A stretch of 46,293 bases of DNA. It comes from Candidatus Segatella intestinihominis (lineage in GTDB: Bacteria; Bacteroidota; Bacteroidia; Bacteroidales; Bacteroidaceae). Made by a program: the position numbers and the translations under genes. Positions 15,241 through 23,985 of the stretch are shown one piece after another. The notes beneath the pieces are model-generated. The model made no database searches. It saw only the letters and a list, made by a program, of their open reading frames with translations, and was not told the DNA's origin. The number at the start of each line of letters is the position of its first letter. Position 1 is the stretch's first letter. The DNA lies in assembly GCA_900548535.1 (NCBI GenBank), contig URLG01000015.1, positions 1-46,293 of the forward strand, read 5' to 3'.

Positions 15241-16716
15241 TTACTTGATACTATGTAGATAATTCAGAGCAGCCGATGCTTGACTAACACCCGACGACTC
15301 AGCCATCTGAAGATAAACTTCCGCCTTAGCAAAATCACCTTGCAGCATGTACAAGACTCCAAGATTATTGTATGCACGCGAGTCAGTAGTCCATTTAGCA
15401 AGATATTTCTCTGCCAAGGAAATGTCACCACGAAGCAAAGCCACACCTGCAGCGTTAACATTTGCCACGACATTATCTGGGAATAAGCGAGCCATCAAAT
15501 CCATGATATCATTAAACTCTCTGCTCCCTACCTGAAATTCTTGTGCTGTAGCATACATCGACTGGAGTGATACGTTCTGCTCACTATCATTATATTTCGA
15601 TGTGTCATCACTACTGTTCTTTACCAATTTAGCTACAAACTGTATGCGTTCCACTTTTGGAAACACATAGTGCTTCATATAAGAATAAGGAGCACCATCC
15701 CCCAACATGCTTAGCTCATCCTCTCTGCCTTTTACCACAGGCACTGTTTTTATGATATCTAAAGCCGCAGTTTTTAATTTCATCTGGCTCTGAGCTACCA
15801 ACTTTGAGATAGAGTCCCAATCCTCTGGCACCCAAGTAACTGTCAAACCATCAGCACCCATCATTTGGTTGGTCATGAGATGTTTCTTTAATGAGTATGC
15901 CCTCTCAGCAGCTTTACTCTCATTAGTTTTGTAATTGCCACATGGAGCGCCATACCCCACTAATTGCAGGCTTTTCAGCGAGGTTCCAGGAGTTTGCAAT
16001 GATTCATCCAGACTTTTTTCTATCTGTTCCATTACAGCACGATTGAACCTCTTATTGGTCATTTTACTTATCGTCTGCTCACCATTAAGAGGAATTACCC
16101 CATCAACCTCAATCATCTTACCATCCTGATGCCCAGGATTTTGAAACTGCACCCAATCGTTTTTTACAGAAGCACCTTGCTTTTTTACTTTATCATCATC
16201 TTCACTACTAGTCACATTTCTGACATCCAACTGGCTAAAAAGCAAGTCTTCATATACATGAGGTTTTCTACCCCAGCCATGCTCCTCACTCTCCACATAG
16301 AGAGAAGCATTTGCCATCCAGTCATTATATGGCACGGTGGTGTCATAAATGAAATATCGGCTTCCATGCTTTTTATCCGCTGTTACTACCGCTATATTGG
16401 TTCTTGTTCGATTAGTCAAATAATCCTTGCGTGCCTCATACTTAGCACGTTCCTTTCCCCTGACTACCACAGAAGAAAGAGCTTGCATCCTTCTATCATC
16501 TTTAAGGACTGGTGTAATATTGAGCGTCTCACCAGTATTCAATACATCATCACTATAACTAAAGCGCATCTGTACCCTTAGCATTTGACCCTGCCTAGTA
16601 AAACGCTCTTGATTAACATACAGTTGTCCCTTAAATGCCGTTTGAGCCACAGCCTTCAACCCAAAATCAAGCAGCAAAACAAGAACAAATAGATAACTAT
16701 TTTTTTTCATATCCAT
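15241..16716 (-). CDS. DUF3868/TPR protein of the pilus locus
   Basis: 491 aa with a signal peptide (residues 1-~25, ending KAVAQ). Residues 26-~210 match my memory of DUF3868, a domain found next to fimbrillin genes in Bacteroidales (GQLYVNQERFTRQG, then RVQMRFSYSDDVLNTGE). The middle has an OmpA-like flavour (LQLVGYGAPCGNYKTNESKAAERA). The end has TPR helices (YNNLGVLYMLQGDFAKAEVY). It likely acts in the periplasm or at the outer membrane in assembly of the pilus. It lies 26 bp upstream of the fimbrillin gene and 21 bp downstream of the DUF3575 gene. Confidence 0.8.
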   Translation of the reverse strand: MDMKKNSYLFVLVLLLDFGLKAVAQTAFKGQLYVNQERFTRQGQMLRVQMRFSYSDDVLNTGETLNITPVLKDDRRMQALSSVVVRGKERAKYEARKDYLTNRTRTNIAVVTADKKHGSRYFIYDTTVPYNDWMANASLYVESEEHGWGRKPHVYEDLLFSQLDVRNVTSSEDDDKVKKQGASVKNDWVQFQNPGHQDGKMIEVDGVIPLNGEQTISKMTNKRFNRAVMEQIEKSLDESLQTPGTSLKSLQLVGYGAPCGNYKTNESKAAERAYSLKKHLMTNQMMGADGLTVTWVPEDWDSISKLVAQSQMKLKTAALDIIKTVPVVKGREDELSMLGDGAPYSYMKHYVFPKVERIQFVAKLVKNSSDDTSKYNDSEQNVSLQSMYATAQEFQVGSREFNDIMDLMARLFPDNVVANVNAAGVALLRGDISLAEKYLAKWTTDSRAYNNLGVLYMLQGDFAKAEVYLQMAESSGVSQASAALNYLHSIK

Positions 16717-16737
16717 ATATATATCATTTATATCACC

Positions 16738-17289
16738 TTATTTTATTATATATACCAAAGATATCCCTGTGCCTATAGGCACTATCGCAGTAGACGAGAA
16801 TCGCCCCTCCTTATAGGGCAACGCCCCTTCCCGATACCGATCATACCGACTATACACCACATCACACACCACCGAGAAATCCAAATTGCAACGATTAGAT
16901 ATAATCAGTGAATAACCTGCGCCTAATCCTGCGCCACCAAAATGACCTTGGCGATGCTTGCCATAGAGACCGCCGACATGAATTTTATCTATGTTGAAAC
17001 CGCCCATACACGCATTAGCTGATACATAGGGACCAGTAAAATCACGATGAAACCAATAGCGGAACTCAGGCTGAAAGGAATAATTCTTCCATTTCCTTCC
17101 GCTATAAGCCAAGGGATTGTAGGTAGCAATCATACCCAATGACGTATGCTTGGAAGTCGACATTTCAACACCCAATGACGGGATTCCTATCACATCATAG
17201 AGTAGATTAGTCTTGGCTACCACTGTTTGCGCAATAGCCTCTATGTTGGATAGTCCCCAAAGACATAATACCATTATTTTAAATCGCAT
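16738..17289 (-). CDS. DUF3575 outer-membrane protein of the pilus locus
   Basis: 183 aa from ATG 17289 (MRFKIMVLCLWG), chosen because the promoter at 17315-17346 lies inside the longer reading. Signal peptide up to ~residue 20 (IEAIAQ). The rest is a small beta-barrel-like protein with KTNLLYDVIGIPSLGVE, YNPLAYSG, then FQPEFRYWF and GAGLGAGYSL, all typical of DUF3575, whose genes commonly head Bacteroidales fimbrial operons. It is the first gene of the five-gene pilus operon. Confidence 0.85.
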   Translation of the reverse strand: MRFKIMVLCLWGLSNIEAIAQTVVAKTNLLYDVIGIPSLGVEMSTSKHTSLGMIATYNPLAYSGRKWKNYSFQPEFRYWFHRDFTGPYVSANACMGGFNIDKIHVGGLYGKHRQGHFGGAGLGAGYSLIISNRCNLDFSVVCDVVYSRYDRYREGALPYKEGRFSSTAIVPIGTGISLVYIIK

Positions 17290-17314
17290 CAATTTCACTT
17301 TATTTTTTGTGGTG

Positions 17315-17346
17315 CAAAGGTACGACAAAAAACAAAATGCCACAAA
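17315..17346 (-). promoter_or_regulatory. Promoter of the pilus operon
   Basis: Minus-strand TTTG (17343-17346), 20 bp, TACCTTTG (17315-17322), about 20 bp before the expected leader of the DUF3575 gene. Confidence 0.75.
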
Positions 17347-17382
17347 ATTAATGCGTATCATAAATGATACAAAAGTGTATCA

Positions 17383-17619
17383 TTATTTATCAATATCATC
17401 CACTGAAACGTCCTTAAAAGAGACTTCCTTGGACAACTCTTGAAAGAAGTCTCGATTAAGAAGTTGGGATATCTGAGCCAAAAGCCCCGTATCTATACTG
17501 TTCTTACAAAGTATGCGATAAACGTAAGCACGATTTCTATTAAGCTTTCGTGCCAACCAACTGATGGTACGTTCTTGTCGTACCAATTCTTCCTTTATGG
17601 ATTCACCGATGTTCATCAT
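17383..17619 (-). CDS. Small HTH regulator next to the pilus operon
   Basis: 78 aa. Residues ~17-60 form a Cro/XRE-like helix-turn-helix (TISWLARKLNRNRAYVYRIL). The short C-terminal tail ends DVSVDDIDK. It is encoded just upstream of the pilus operon on the same strand. Its stop lies about 37 bp before the -33 box of the fimbrial promoter, so it is a good candidate regulator of pilus expression; that is inference from position. A leader-like segment with a terminator (17649-17945) precedes it. Confidence 0.75.
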   Translation of the reverse strand: MMNIGESIKEELVRQERTISWLARKLNRNRAYVYRILCKNSIDTGLLAQISQLLNRDFFQELSKEVSFKDVSVDDIDK

Positions 17620-17648
17620 AACTGTTATATATTTTTATTATTAATGAA

Positions 17649-17945
17649 CGAAAAAGCGTGGGTCTATTATCCATTACTGCGATAGAGGTTGTGGAAGGAC
17701 CTGCCAGCAATAATTAGACAATAGCCCACGCCATAGGTATATCATACTAATCCTCAAGAGAAGACTAGATACAATAATCCATAACGTGAGCAGAATTGCC
17801 TATTATCTCTGCTGGCTTTGAAACTTCCACATTTCTATCGCAAAAATAATGTTCAATACGCTCATTCATTCGAGTCATCATCACGTCCGTTCTTTCCCGT
17901 CCGCTCCAACTCAAATACAAAAGTACCAAATATTATTGAATCCAC
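17649..17945 (-). ncRNA. Candidate leader/attenuator with short ORF upstream of the HTH gene
   Basis: RNA from the promoter in the 92-bp repeat would run over a 38-codon ORF (17765-17881; MNERIEHYFCDRNVEVSKPA near its start) and then form a long hairpin. Arms GCGTGGGCTATTGTC and GATAATAGACCCACGC enclose a ~45-nt loop, followed by CTTTTTCG (17649-17656). This is terminator-like and lies about 30 bp before the HTH gene. A promoter, short peptide and terminator ahead of a regulator gene is the layout of an attenuated leader, but a free small RNA is equally possible. Confidence 0.45.
17765..17881 (-). CDS. Possible 38-aa leader peptide
   Basis: ATG ATG at 17881-17876, TAG at 17765-17767. The product contains EHYFCDRNVEVSKPAEIIG and ends MDYCI. 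It looks like protein rather than chance sequence, and may be either a leader peptide or a truncated gene start. It lies between the promoter in the repeat at 17918 and the hairpin at 17649-17731. Confidence 0.35.
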   Translation of the reverse strand: MMTRMNERIEHYFCDRNVEVSKPAEIIGNSAHVMDYCI

Positions 17946-18009
17946 AAAACTTTTAGCCAAAAAGTTACTAAAAAATATTGTGTTTAGGCACACAGCGCCA
18001 AAAACGAAA
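17918..18009 (-). repeat. 92-bp promoter-bearing repeat, copy 2
   Basis: 88/92 identical to 7749-7840. It holds the minus-strand promoter TTTG (17945-17948), 19 bp, TACTTTTG (17918-17925). The stretch 18010-18280 beyond it shows only AT-rich sequence with several AAAACTCAA motifs and no gene that I can support. Confidence 0.85.
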
Positions 18010-18272
18010 GAGGCGATTACGCATTCTCTGAAGACCATCTCCAGTTTCACACACATATAGGAACGCTGCTTTGTTTTTTGCGTATGTCACCCAACAATGC
18101 TGAAATTTTTTCATCCAATGTCTCACCCTTCTTACCCAAAAACTTGAGAACGCCAAATAAAAACTCAAAAAAAATCGTAATAGAACTGAATTATTTTTTC
18201 AAAAACTCAAGCTGTATCTTTCTATTATTCAAAACATTAGACTTTTTAACAGAAAAAAGTTGAGCATTTTCT

Positions 18273-18302
18273 TGCAATCGCCTTAATAATTTTGTAACTT
18301 TG
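18273..18302 (+). promoter_or_regulatory. Promoter of the 18369 gene
   Basis: TTG followed by a 20-bp spacer and TAACTTTG (18295-18302). A GACCC / GGGTC hairpin in the leader precedes the ATG. Confidence 0.6.
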
Positions 18303-18368
18303 CAGAGGTAACGGACCCAATGCCAGGCGGAGGGTCTATATGTTAAACTAAAAAATATTTTTTCTATT

Positions 18369-19640
18369 ATGAAAGCAGAGGAATACAAATTGAAATGTTT
18401 CAACCAGGCGGAGGAGGAGCTCCTGCCTGTAATCTTAGCGATGGAGAGATGCAGAGATGAGCATGAGTGGGAGATGCTCTTGAATGGACGCATCGACTAC
18501 GAGATGATCTCTTTTACGGTGGCTAACCTACAGGCTAACACCAAGAAACTGGAAATGATGTACTCGGCTCTGTTTATGTTGTCAAATACATACAACAAGC
18601 AATTTGCATCCTATCTTTGCAGAGATAGAATCCAGGAGGTGATGAAATTATTCGAAGAGCTGAAAGACACTGTGGGAGACTTGAAGCAAGCCCTTCCGGA
18701 ACTGCAAAAAATCCCCATCGACTTGCCTACCAATGAAGACACTTACAAGGAATGCTACAAAGAGTATTTATTAACCATTGACGAGCCAGAATGCCATCTT
18801 CCTGAAGAGAATATTTTCGAAGGAAATATATTTACAGCTATAGATAAAATTAGAAGTTGCTCAGAAGAGCAGATTATCGGTAGTCTATTGACTGTGTTCT
18901 GCAAGTTTTACAAGGTGGTGATAGCCATCTTTATGATGTGCAAAACCATCATCCAAGAGGAGATGGAAAGCCTTAACTCGCAAGAGCAACTGGAGAATAT
19001 TTACCAGGAGAGCCTGCAAGAGGTGTGGGACTCCGTGAAAGACATTGCCTCGAAATTGCACAAGGAGGATTATCTGGAGGAGATAGAGGAAGTGAAGCAA
19101 ATAGCAGCCGACAAGAGTCTTCTGCAAAAGTGTTTTCATCAATGGTCTATCCAAAAATTTACAGACCATGCCATCGCCGCACAGTTCTATGATCAAATGC
19201 AAAACGAGGTTTGCATAAATAAGCTCCTACTCTTCCCTGACAATCCTGAGAAGGAGCAAGATGCCATCAAGGTAGCAGAGAGTTTGGATTCTGTGATTGT
19301 CAAGACCAGAAAGTCGGACAATACCAGAACCTTTAGCACTAGAAGCATCGCTGTGCTAAAGGAAGCCATCGGATACGACGGTGGAAATTCGCTCTTCTTG
19401 CGATTTCTACAAGAGCATTATCCTGGAGTCAACCGTTTCCCCGGCATCTCAGCATTTTCAGTGGATAGCAAGAAAATGCTTTTGATGAAGCCCAACAGTT
19501 TGAAAGCTGATGAGAAAAAGAAATGGGAGAAATGTCAAGAAGAGGCTGATGGTGTCAAATCTAGAGTGGATCTTTTGCTCCACAAGACGTATTCTATCGG
19601 AGCGATGAGAAATCTGCAAAATCGAGCCTCTGCATCATAA
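18369..19640 (+). CDS. Unknown helical protein, 423 aa
   Basis: A soluble acidic protein, almost all alpha helix. It begins MKAEEYKLKCFNQAEEELLP and contains coiled-coil-like stretches around residues 95-130 (KLFEELKDTVGDLKQALPE) and 205-260 (QEEMESLNSQEQLENIY). The C-terminal third has more loops (YPGVNRFPGISAFSVDSKK). No signal peptide, membrane helix or catalytic motif. It has its own promoter and terminator and no operon partner. I do not recognise the family; the next gene downstream (DUF6266) has a separate promoter. Confidence 0.7.
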   Translation: MKAEEYKLKCFNQAEEELLPVILAMERCRDEHEWEMLLNGRIDYEMISFTVANLQANTKKLEMMYSALFMLSNTYNKQFASYLCRDRIQEVMKLFEELKDTVGDLKQALPELQKIPIDLPTNEDTYKECYKEYLLTIDEPECHLPEENIFEGNIFTAIDKIRSCSEEQIIGSLLTVFCKFYKVVIAIFMMCKTIIQEEMESLNSQEQLENIYQESLQEVWDSVKDIASKLHKEDYLEEIEEVKQIAADKSLLQKCFHQWSIQKFTDHAIAAQFYDQMQNEVCINKLLLFPDNPEKEQDAIKVAESLDSVIVKTRKSDNTRTFSTRSIAVLKEAIGYDGGNSLFLRFLQEHYPGVNRFPGISAFSVDSKKMLLMKPNSLKADEKKKWEKCQEEADGVKSRVDLLLHKTYSIGAMRNLQNRASAS

Positions 19641-19695
19641 ATATAAAAATGTAAGAAGAATATAGATAAATTTTACTCAAAAAACTCAGATAATG

Positions 19696-19728
19696 AGGGC
19701 TAGTCTTTCTAGAGGCTAGCCCTTTTTT
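19696..19728 (+). terminator. Intrinsic terminator
   Basis: Arms AGGGCTAG (19696-19703) and CTAGCCCT (19716-19723) with a run of six T. The rest of the gap to 20123 holds AT-rich sequence, then the promoter and 11-bp repeats described separately. Confidence 0.85.
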
Positions 19729-19957
19729 CGTGTTGAGATTTTGGTAGCTGACTTGAGTTTTTGCCTCTTTCTCATTAAAAATCTCAAAAACTCAAGTAGA
19801 GACTTCTTGAAAATCTCTACTTTGCCCACAACCAATATTGAGATTTTGCAGAAAAACTCCAATACTGATACATCTTACTTGAATTTCTCCTTTGTCAAGC
19901 ACTTGAAGAGCTATATTTTGTTAAGTTTTTTCTCAAACCATTATTTGAATTTATTTC

Positions 19958-19988
19958 TTGCAAAACGGCTTTCAATTTTGTATCTTTG
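19958..19988 (+). promoter_or_regulatory. Promoter of the DUF6266 gene
   Basis: TTG (19958-19960), 20 bp, TATCTTTG (19981-19988). The leader to the ATG is ~130 nt and carries the tandem 11-bp repeat. Confidence 0.7.
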
Positions 19989-20029
19989 CATCGTCATTCA
20001 GAAGAAATGCTTATGACAAGCTCGGTACG

Positions 20030-20073
20030 AGTCCGATGCAAGTCCGATGCAAGTCCGATGCAAGTCCGATGAA
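20030..20073 (+). repeat. 11-bp tandem repeat in an mRNA leader
   Basis: Unit AGTCCGATGCA, three perfect copies and a fourth ending GAA. It is directly preceded by the small palindrome CTCGGTACGAG (20021-20031). The repeat is non-coding, and its period is close to one helical turn. Confidence 0.9.
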
Positions 20074-20123
20074 TTGGCATAGTGTTAATTAATTTATAGT
20101 TAAACCCTCAAAAATTTTAAATT

Positions 20124-20909
20124 ATGGGTAAATTAGTACAAGGTATTTTAGGTGGCGTATCTGGTAAGGTCGGCACAGTAGTAGGTTGCATTCGTAACGG
20201 CAAGGCTTACGTGCAAGGTTTGAGAACTTCCAACAAGAATCCAAGAACAAAGCGTCAGCAGGCGCAGCGTTTGAAGTTCAAGTTGGCACAACAACTGGTA
20301 TCTCCAGCGAGTGACTTCATCAAGATTGGTTTCCGCAACTATGCGGTAGGACAGTATGCTCGAAACGTAGCCATGAGCTACAACCTCAAGGCTTCTCTCA
20401 CTGGCTCATACCCTTCATTCGGCATTGATCCTAGCAAGGTGATGTTCAGTCGCGGAAAGCTCTTGGAGGCAGAGGGATGCACCGCTTCTGTAGCCAGCAA
20501 CAAGGTAAACTTCACTTGGACCGACAACTCAGCCGAGGAAGATGCAGACATGAGCGACTTTGCCATGCTCATCGTCTACAACTTCAGCAAGCGCAAGGTA
20601 GCAGACTCATTGGAAGTGGCAAGCCGTATGGACGGCAAGGCTTCTCTGAAGATTCCTGCCAGCTGGAGCAAGGACAAGCTCTCTTGCTACATTGCCTTTG
20701 CTTCGGTCGAGAACGACAAGGTGAGCGACTCGCTCTACATTGGCGACGTGAAGAGCGACGGTAGTGTAGAAGCTGGCGCCAACGGCATCATCACCTACGA
20801 GGAGACCACCAACACTGGCGGTTCTTCCAGCGGTTCTGGATCTACCTCTACATCACCTAGCGAAGGCGATTCAGGCAGTAAGACTCCAGGCGAAAACGTA
20901 GGTTTGTAA
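20124..20909 (+). CDS. DUF6266-family protein
   Basis: 261 aa. The N-terminus MGKLVQGILGGVSGKVG, followed by VVGCIRNGKAYVQGLRT and TKRQQAQRLKFKLAQQ, is what I remember for DUF6266, a family frequent in Bacteroidetes with no known function. There is no classical signal peptide. Residues ~110-215 are beta-rich (KVNFTWTDNSAEEDAD, SCYIAFASVENDKVSDS). The last ~30 residues are Ser/Gly/Thr low complexity, like a flexible linker. The coding strand is clearly more GC-rich than the leader. The gene is monocistronic, with a repeat-bearing leader and a strong terminator. Confidence 0.75.
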   Translation: MGKLVQGILGGVSGKVGTVVGCIRNGKAYVQGLRTSNKNPRTKRQQAQRLKFKLAQQLVSPASDFIKIGFRNYAVGQYARNVAMSYNLKASLTGSYPSFGIDPSKVMFSRGKLLEAEGCTASVASNKVNFTWTDNSAEEDADMSDFAMLIVYNFSKRKVADSLEVASRMDGKASLKIPASWSKDKLSCYIAFASVENDKVSDSLYIGDVKSDGSVEAGANGIITYEETTNTGGSSSGSGSTSTSPSEGDSGSKTPGENVGL

Positions 20910-20990
20910 TAAGCCCAAGCTGGCGTACTCCCTGAGTACCCAAAAAGATTGTCATAAGATGGATCTTTTATCAGAATTATTAGTTAAATA

Positions 20991-21030
20991 AAAGGCTGTG
21001 CCAGAAGAATTTCTGACACAGCCTTTTTTT
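20991..21030. terminator. Bidirectional terminator
   Basis: Arms AAAGGCTGTGCCAGAA / TTCTGACACAGCCTTT with T-rich flanks on both sides. It ends the DUF6266 gene and probably also the convergent S9 peptidase gene. Confidence 0.85.
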
Positions 21031-21071
21031 GTACATTCCACCGCTCAGAGAGCGAGGGCTGCCACTGCTAT

Positions 21072-23558
21072 TTACATCTTCTCATCGCCATATAGCTCCT
21101 TCCACCAGCTGCCATCATCCTGTAGCCACTTGGCAAACCAAGCGAAGATGGTGTTCTGCCATTTCAGACGCTTCTCGTAGTCGATGATGTGATGGTCCTG
21201 GCCATCCACCAATACCATTGCCGTAGGGCGACCCAGGAGTTTCAGCGCCGTGTAGAGCTGGATGCTCTCGCCCACTGGCACGTTGTTGTCGGCAGTGCCA
21301 TGCACAAAGAGCAATGGGGTGTGAATCTTGTCGGCATTGTAGAGCGGACTCTGGTCTACGAAGAGATGCTTGTTGGTCCATGGATACTCGTTCGCCATCG
21401 ACACCTCGCTGTAGCTGTAGCCCCAATAGCCCTCGCCCCAATAGCTGGTGTGGTCGCTGATGCCGGCATGGGAGATGGCGGCGGCAAAGAGGTCGGTCTT
21501 GGTCTGGAGATACTGGGTCATGAAACCGCCGTAGCTGGCTCCGATGCAACCTATCTTCTTGCGATTCACAAAGCCGTGCTCATCGCAGAATGCCTGGGTG
21601 CTGGAGATGATGTCCTCTGCCACGCCCTCGCCTGCCGTGTCCACATGGCGAGCGGAGAACTTCTGACCGAAGCCTGTGGCTCCGCTTGGGTTGATGACGA
21701 GCACCACATAGCCCATCGCCGCATATACGTGATGAGGATAGCGGCTCTGGAAGGTGCGGCTCGTAGGGCTGCATCCGCCATAGTAATTCACCACCATCGG
21801 ATACTTCTTATTGGCATCGAAGTGAGGAGGCAGATAGTAACGGCAGCAAAGGGTGTCGCCACGGGAGTTGACATAATTCCATGCCTTGCACTCGCCCAGC
21901 TCCACATCCTTCAGCTCGCGGGCGCTGAGGTCGTCCACCAACTGGCTCTTCAGCGCTTTGGTGCTCATCTTGTAGAGGCGGTCGGCATTGCTGGCGCTCT
22001 GACCAGAGAAAGCCATCTCGGTGGCAGCTCCAGCCAGGGAGAAACTCTTGATGTATTCCTCCGGAGTCTTGAGCAGCTGGAACTTGCCGCTCTTCGGATT
22101 CAGCTGGAAGAGATGCACGCAGTCCTTGTCCTCGGCAGTGAAGTAGATGTTGCCATCTGCCTTACTCCACTCCACGCTCTGCACGTTAGGATCGAAATCC
22201 TTGGTCAGAGGGCGCACCTTCTTATCTGATAAGTTCATGAGATAGAGCTGCGTATCTATCATGCTTGGTATCTGTCCCTCGTCCACGTTCTTGCCTATGC
22301 CATCAAATGACTCTGGTGAACCGGTGAAGAGGATGCTCTTGCCATCAGGAGAGAACTGTCCGCCACCTATGAACTCACCCTTGTCGATGATGGTCTCCGC
22401 CTGCAAGGTATTGAGGTCCAGGCGATAGACAGAGGTTACGGTGGTAGGACGCTTGGTGAGTCGCTCCTCGTTCTTGCCGATGAGCAGATAGCGAGAATCG
22501 GCAGAGATGTCCTCCAGATAGATGTTGTGATAGCCGAAGGTAAGTGGCTGGAGGATGCCTGTGGCGAGGTTGAACTTGGCTAGATTGCTACGCTCACGCC
22601 ATCCCGGCTGTCGGTCGTCTGGCTCCTTGATGTCATATACCTGTGGATCCTTCTTTCTGCCCTCAGTGGTGAGGGTGAAGATAAGCGATTTCTCATCGGG
22701 GGTAAACTGAAAGTAGCCTTCTGGCAATTCTGCCACGAGCACCTCTCGCTGCATGTTCTGCGGATTGATGGTGATGAGCTGGAGCTTGCCCTCGGCGTCC
22801 TTCTGGGTGAAATACATCTTGTTGCTGCGAGGCATCCAAGAAACGCGCTCATCGAGGGTGGCAATGACGGTGTTGGATTGATAATTGCGCACCTCGTTCT
22901 GGCTGTGGTTCTTGCCCTGGCGGTCTACCCAAGCCTTGCGCACGATGATGTACTTGCCGTTTGGCGAGAGCTGCACGCTAGGATATGTTGGGGCGCAGAT
23001 CACATCATATATATTATAGGCACGCTTGGTGGAGGCAGAGTTCTCGCCCACCAAGAGCTGCTTGTTCTCATCGGTAGCAACGCTCACCTTAGGCTTGGCC
23101 TCATCTCCCTGAGAGGCGAGATACTTGATGACCACGGTGTGGGTGGATGGCATCAGGATAGCCTCAGCCTTGTTGCCATTCACCTGCTGCTGTTCGCCAT
23201 CCACGAAGAGGCGATATTGCTTCAGTCCCTCCACCGAAATGGTGGCCTTGGTGCGGGCTTGATTGGTCACGGTGAAAGATGCCAGATGCAGGGCATTCTT
23301 ATCGCCAGGGAGCGAGCTCACCTCCTTGCCATTGCCCAACTGACTGAGCGACAATGGCGAATCGAGCAACTTCTCCAGCGAGAACTTCTCTGCCTTGATG
23401 TCCACGCTATCCGCCATCCAAGGGGTAGCCACAGGATAAGGGCCAGCATACTTAAACTTCTGTACTTCGATGGTTTCGGCATTGGCACCGAGCGAAGCCA
23501 TCAGGGCTGCGCTAAAGGTGAAAGCCTTCCATCCCATTCTTACGGTTTTCTTATTCAT
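21072..23558 (-). CDS. S9-family prolyl oligopeptidase-like peptidase
   Basis: 828 aa from ATG 23558, chosen because the signal peptide (MNKKTVRMGWKAFTFSAALM, ending GANAE) begins there; in-frame ATG codons lie 3 bp and further upstream. The N-terminal part is a beta-propeller with WD/PD40-like strands (QFSPDGKSILFTGS). The C-terminal alpha/beta-hydrolase domain has the nucleophile in GASYGG (~residue 675), the acid in HGTADNNVP (~757) and the histidine in DGQDHHIID (~789). It is thus a complete Ser-Asp-His enzyme of the periplasm that cleaves peptides, DPP-like. It is divergent from the outer-membrane receptor gene. Confidence 0.9.
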   Translation of the reverse strand: MNKKTVRMGWKAFTFSAALMASLGANAETIEVQKFKYAGPYPVATPWMADSVDIKAEKFSLEKLLDSPLSLSQLGNGKEVSSLPGDKNALHLASFTVTNQARTKATISVEGLKQYRLFVDGEQQQVNGNKAEAILMPSTHTVVIKYLASQGDEAKPKVSVATDENKQLLVGENSASTKRAYNIYDVICAPTYPSVQLSPNGKYIIVRKAWVDRQGKNHSQNEVRNYQSNTVIATLDERVSWMPRSNKMYFTQKDAEGKLQLITINPQNMQREVLVAELPEGYFQFTPDEKSLIFTLTTEGRKKDPQVYDIKEPDDRQPGWRERSNLAKFNLATGILQPLTFGYHNIYLEDISADSRYLLIGKNEERLTKRPTTVTSVYRLDLNTLQAETIIDKGEFIGGGQFSPDGKSILFTGSPESFDGIGKNVDEGQIPSMIDTQLYLMNLSDKKVRPLTKDFDPNVQSVEWSKADGNIYFTAEDKDCVHLFQLNPKSGKFQLLKTPEEYIKSFSLAGAATEMAFSGQSASNADRLYKMSTKALKSQLVDDLSARELKDVELGECKAWNYVNSRGDTLCCRYYLPPHFDANKKYPMVVNYYGGCSPTSRTFQSRYPHHVYAAMGYVVLVINPSGATGFGQKFSARHVDTAGEGVAEDIISSTQAFCDEHGFVNRKKIGCIGASYGGFMTQYLQTKTDLFAAAISHAGISDHTSYWGEGYWGYSYSEVSMANEYPWTNKHLFVDQSPLYNADKIHTPLLFVHGTADNNVPVGESIQLYTALKLLGRPTAMVLVDGQDHHIIDYEKRLKWQNTIFAWFAKWLQDDGSWWKELYGDEKM

Positions 23559-23591
23559 CATTATTATATTTTTATTTTTTTCGAGCTGCAC

Positions 23592-23985
23592 AATGATTTA
23601 GAGCGCACCTGCATTTCTTGCTATATAACTATTTTTGCAAACGTACACGTACAGTTTGATTTTTTTGCTATTCAGCTGCGAAATTACAAATAAAAAACGA
23701 GAAAGGCGAAGGAATGGACGAAAAACTATCAATTTACATCCCAATCGGGGCGAAAAGAAGTCAATCGGCACGAAAAGATGAAGAAATGTTATCTCAATGT
23801 TAACTCAGGGTGCCAAAATGTTATAGTTGGGTTAAACCCCTCTCCCATCCATTGCCAGATGAGAATAAAGCTGTACCTTTGCAGCGTGAAAAGATGAAAA
23901 GTTCATCACATCGCAACACATTTCAGAAAAAGAAGAGAAGACAATTCAATACAAGAGAAGTCAATCTATAAAATAAAAGAAGACA
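23592..23985. promoter_or_regulatory. Divergent regulatory region between S9 peptidase and receptor genes
   Basis: The plus-strand promoter TTG (23852-23854), 19 bp, TACCTTTG (23874-23881) serves the receptor gene. Upstream, CAATCGGxxCGAAAAGA occurs twice exactly 20 bp apart (23742-23758, 23762-23778), and three AATGTTA words follow at ~23784-23820. No clear -33 box was found for the peptidase side, only TACGTTTG at 23638-23645 (minus). Confidence 0.6.

Noticed and set aside
20030..20073. CRISPR-like array
   Set aside because: The repeat units abut without spacers and are only 11 bp.
21189..22229. 346-aa open frame on the plus strand opposite the S9 peptidase
   Set aside because: It is a mirror of a GC-rich coding sequence, full of repeated Ala/Val/His/Leu without domain pattern; the minus strand has a complete catalytic triad.
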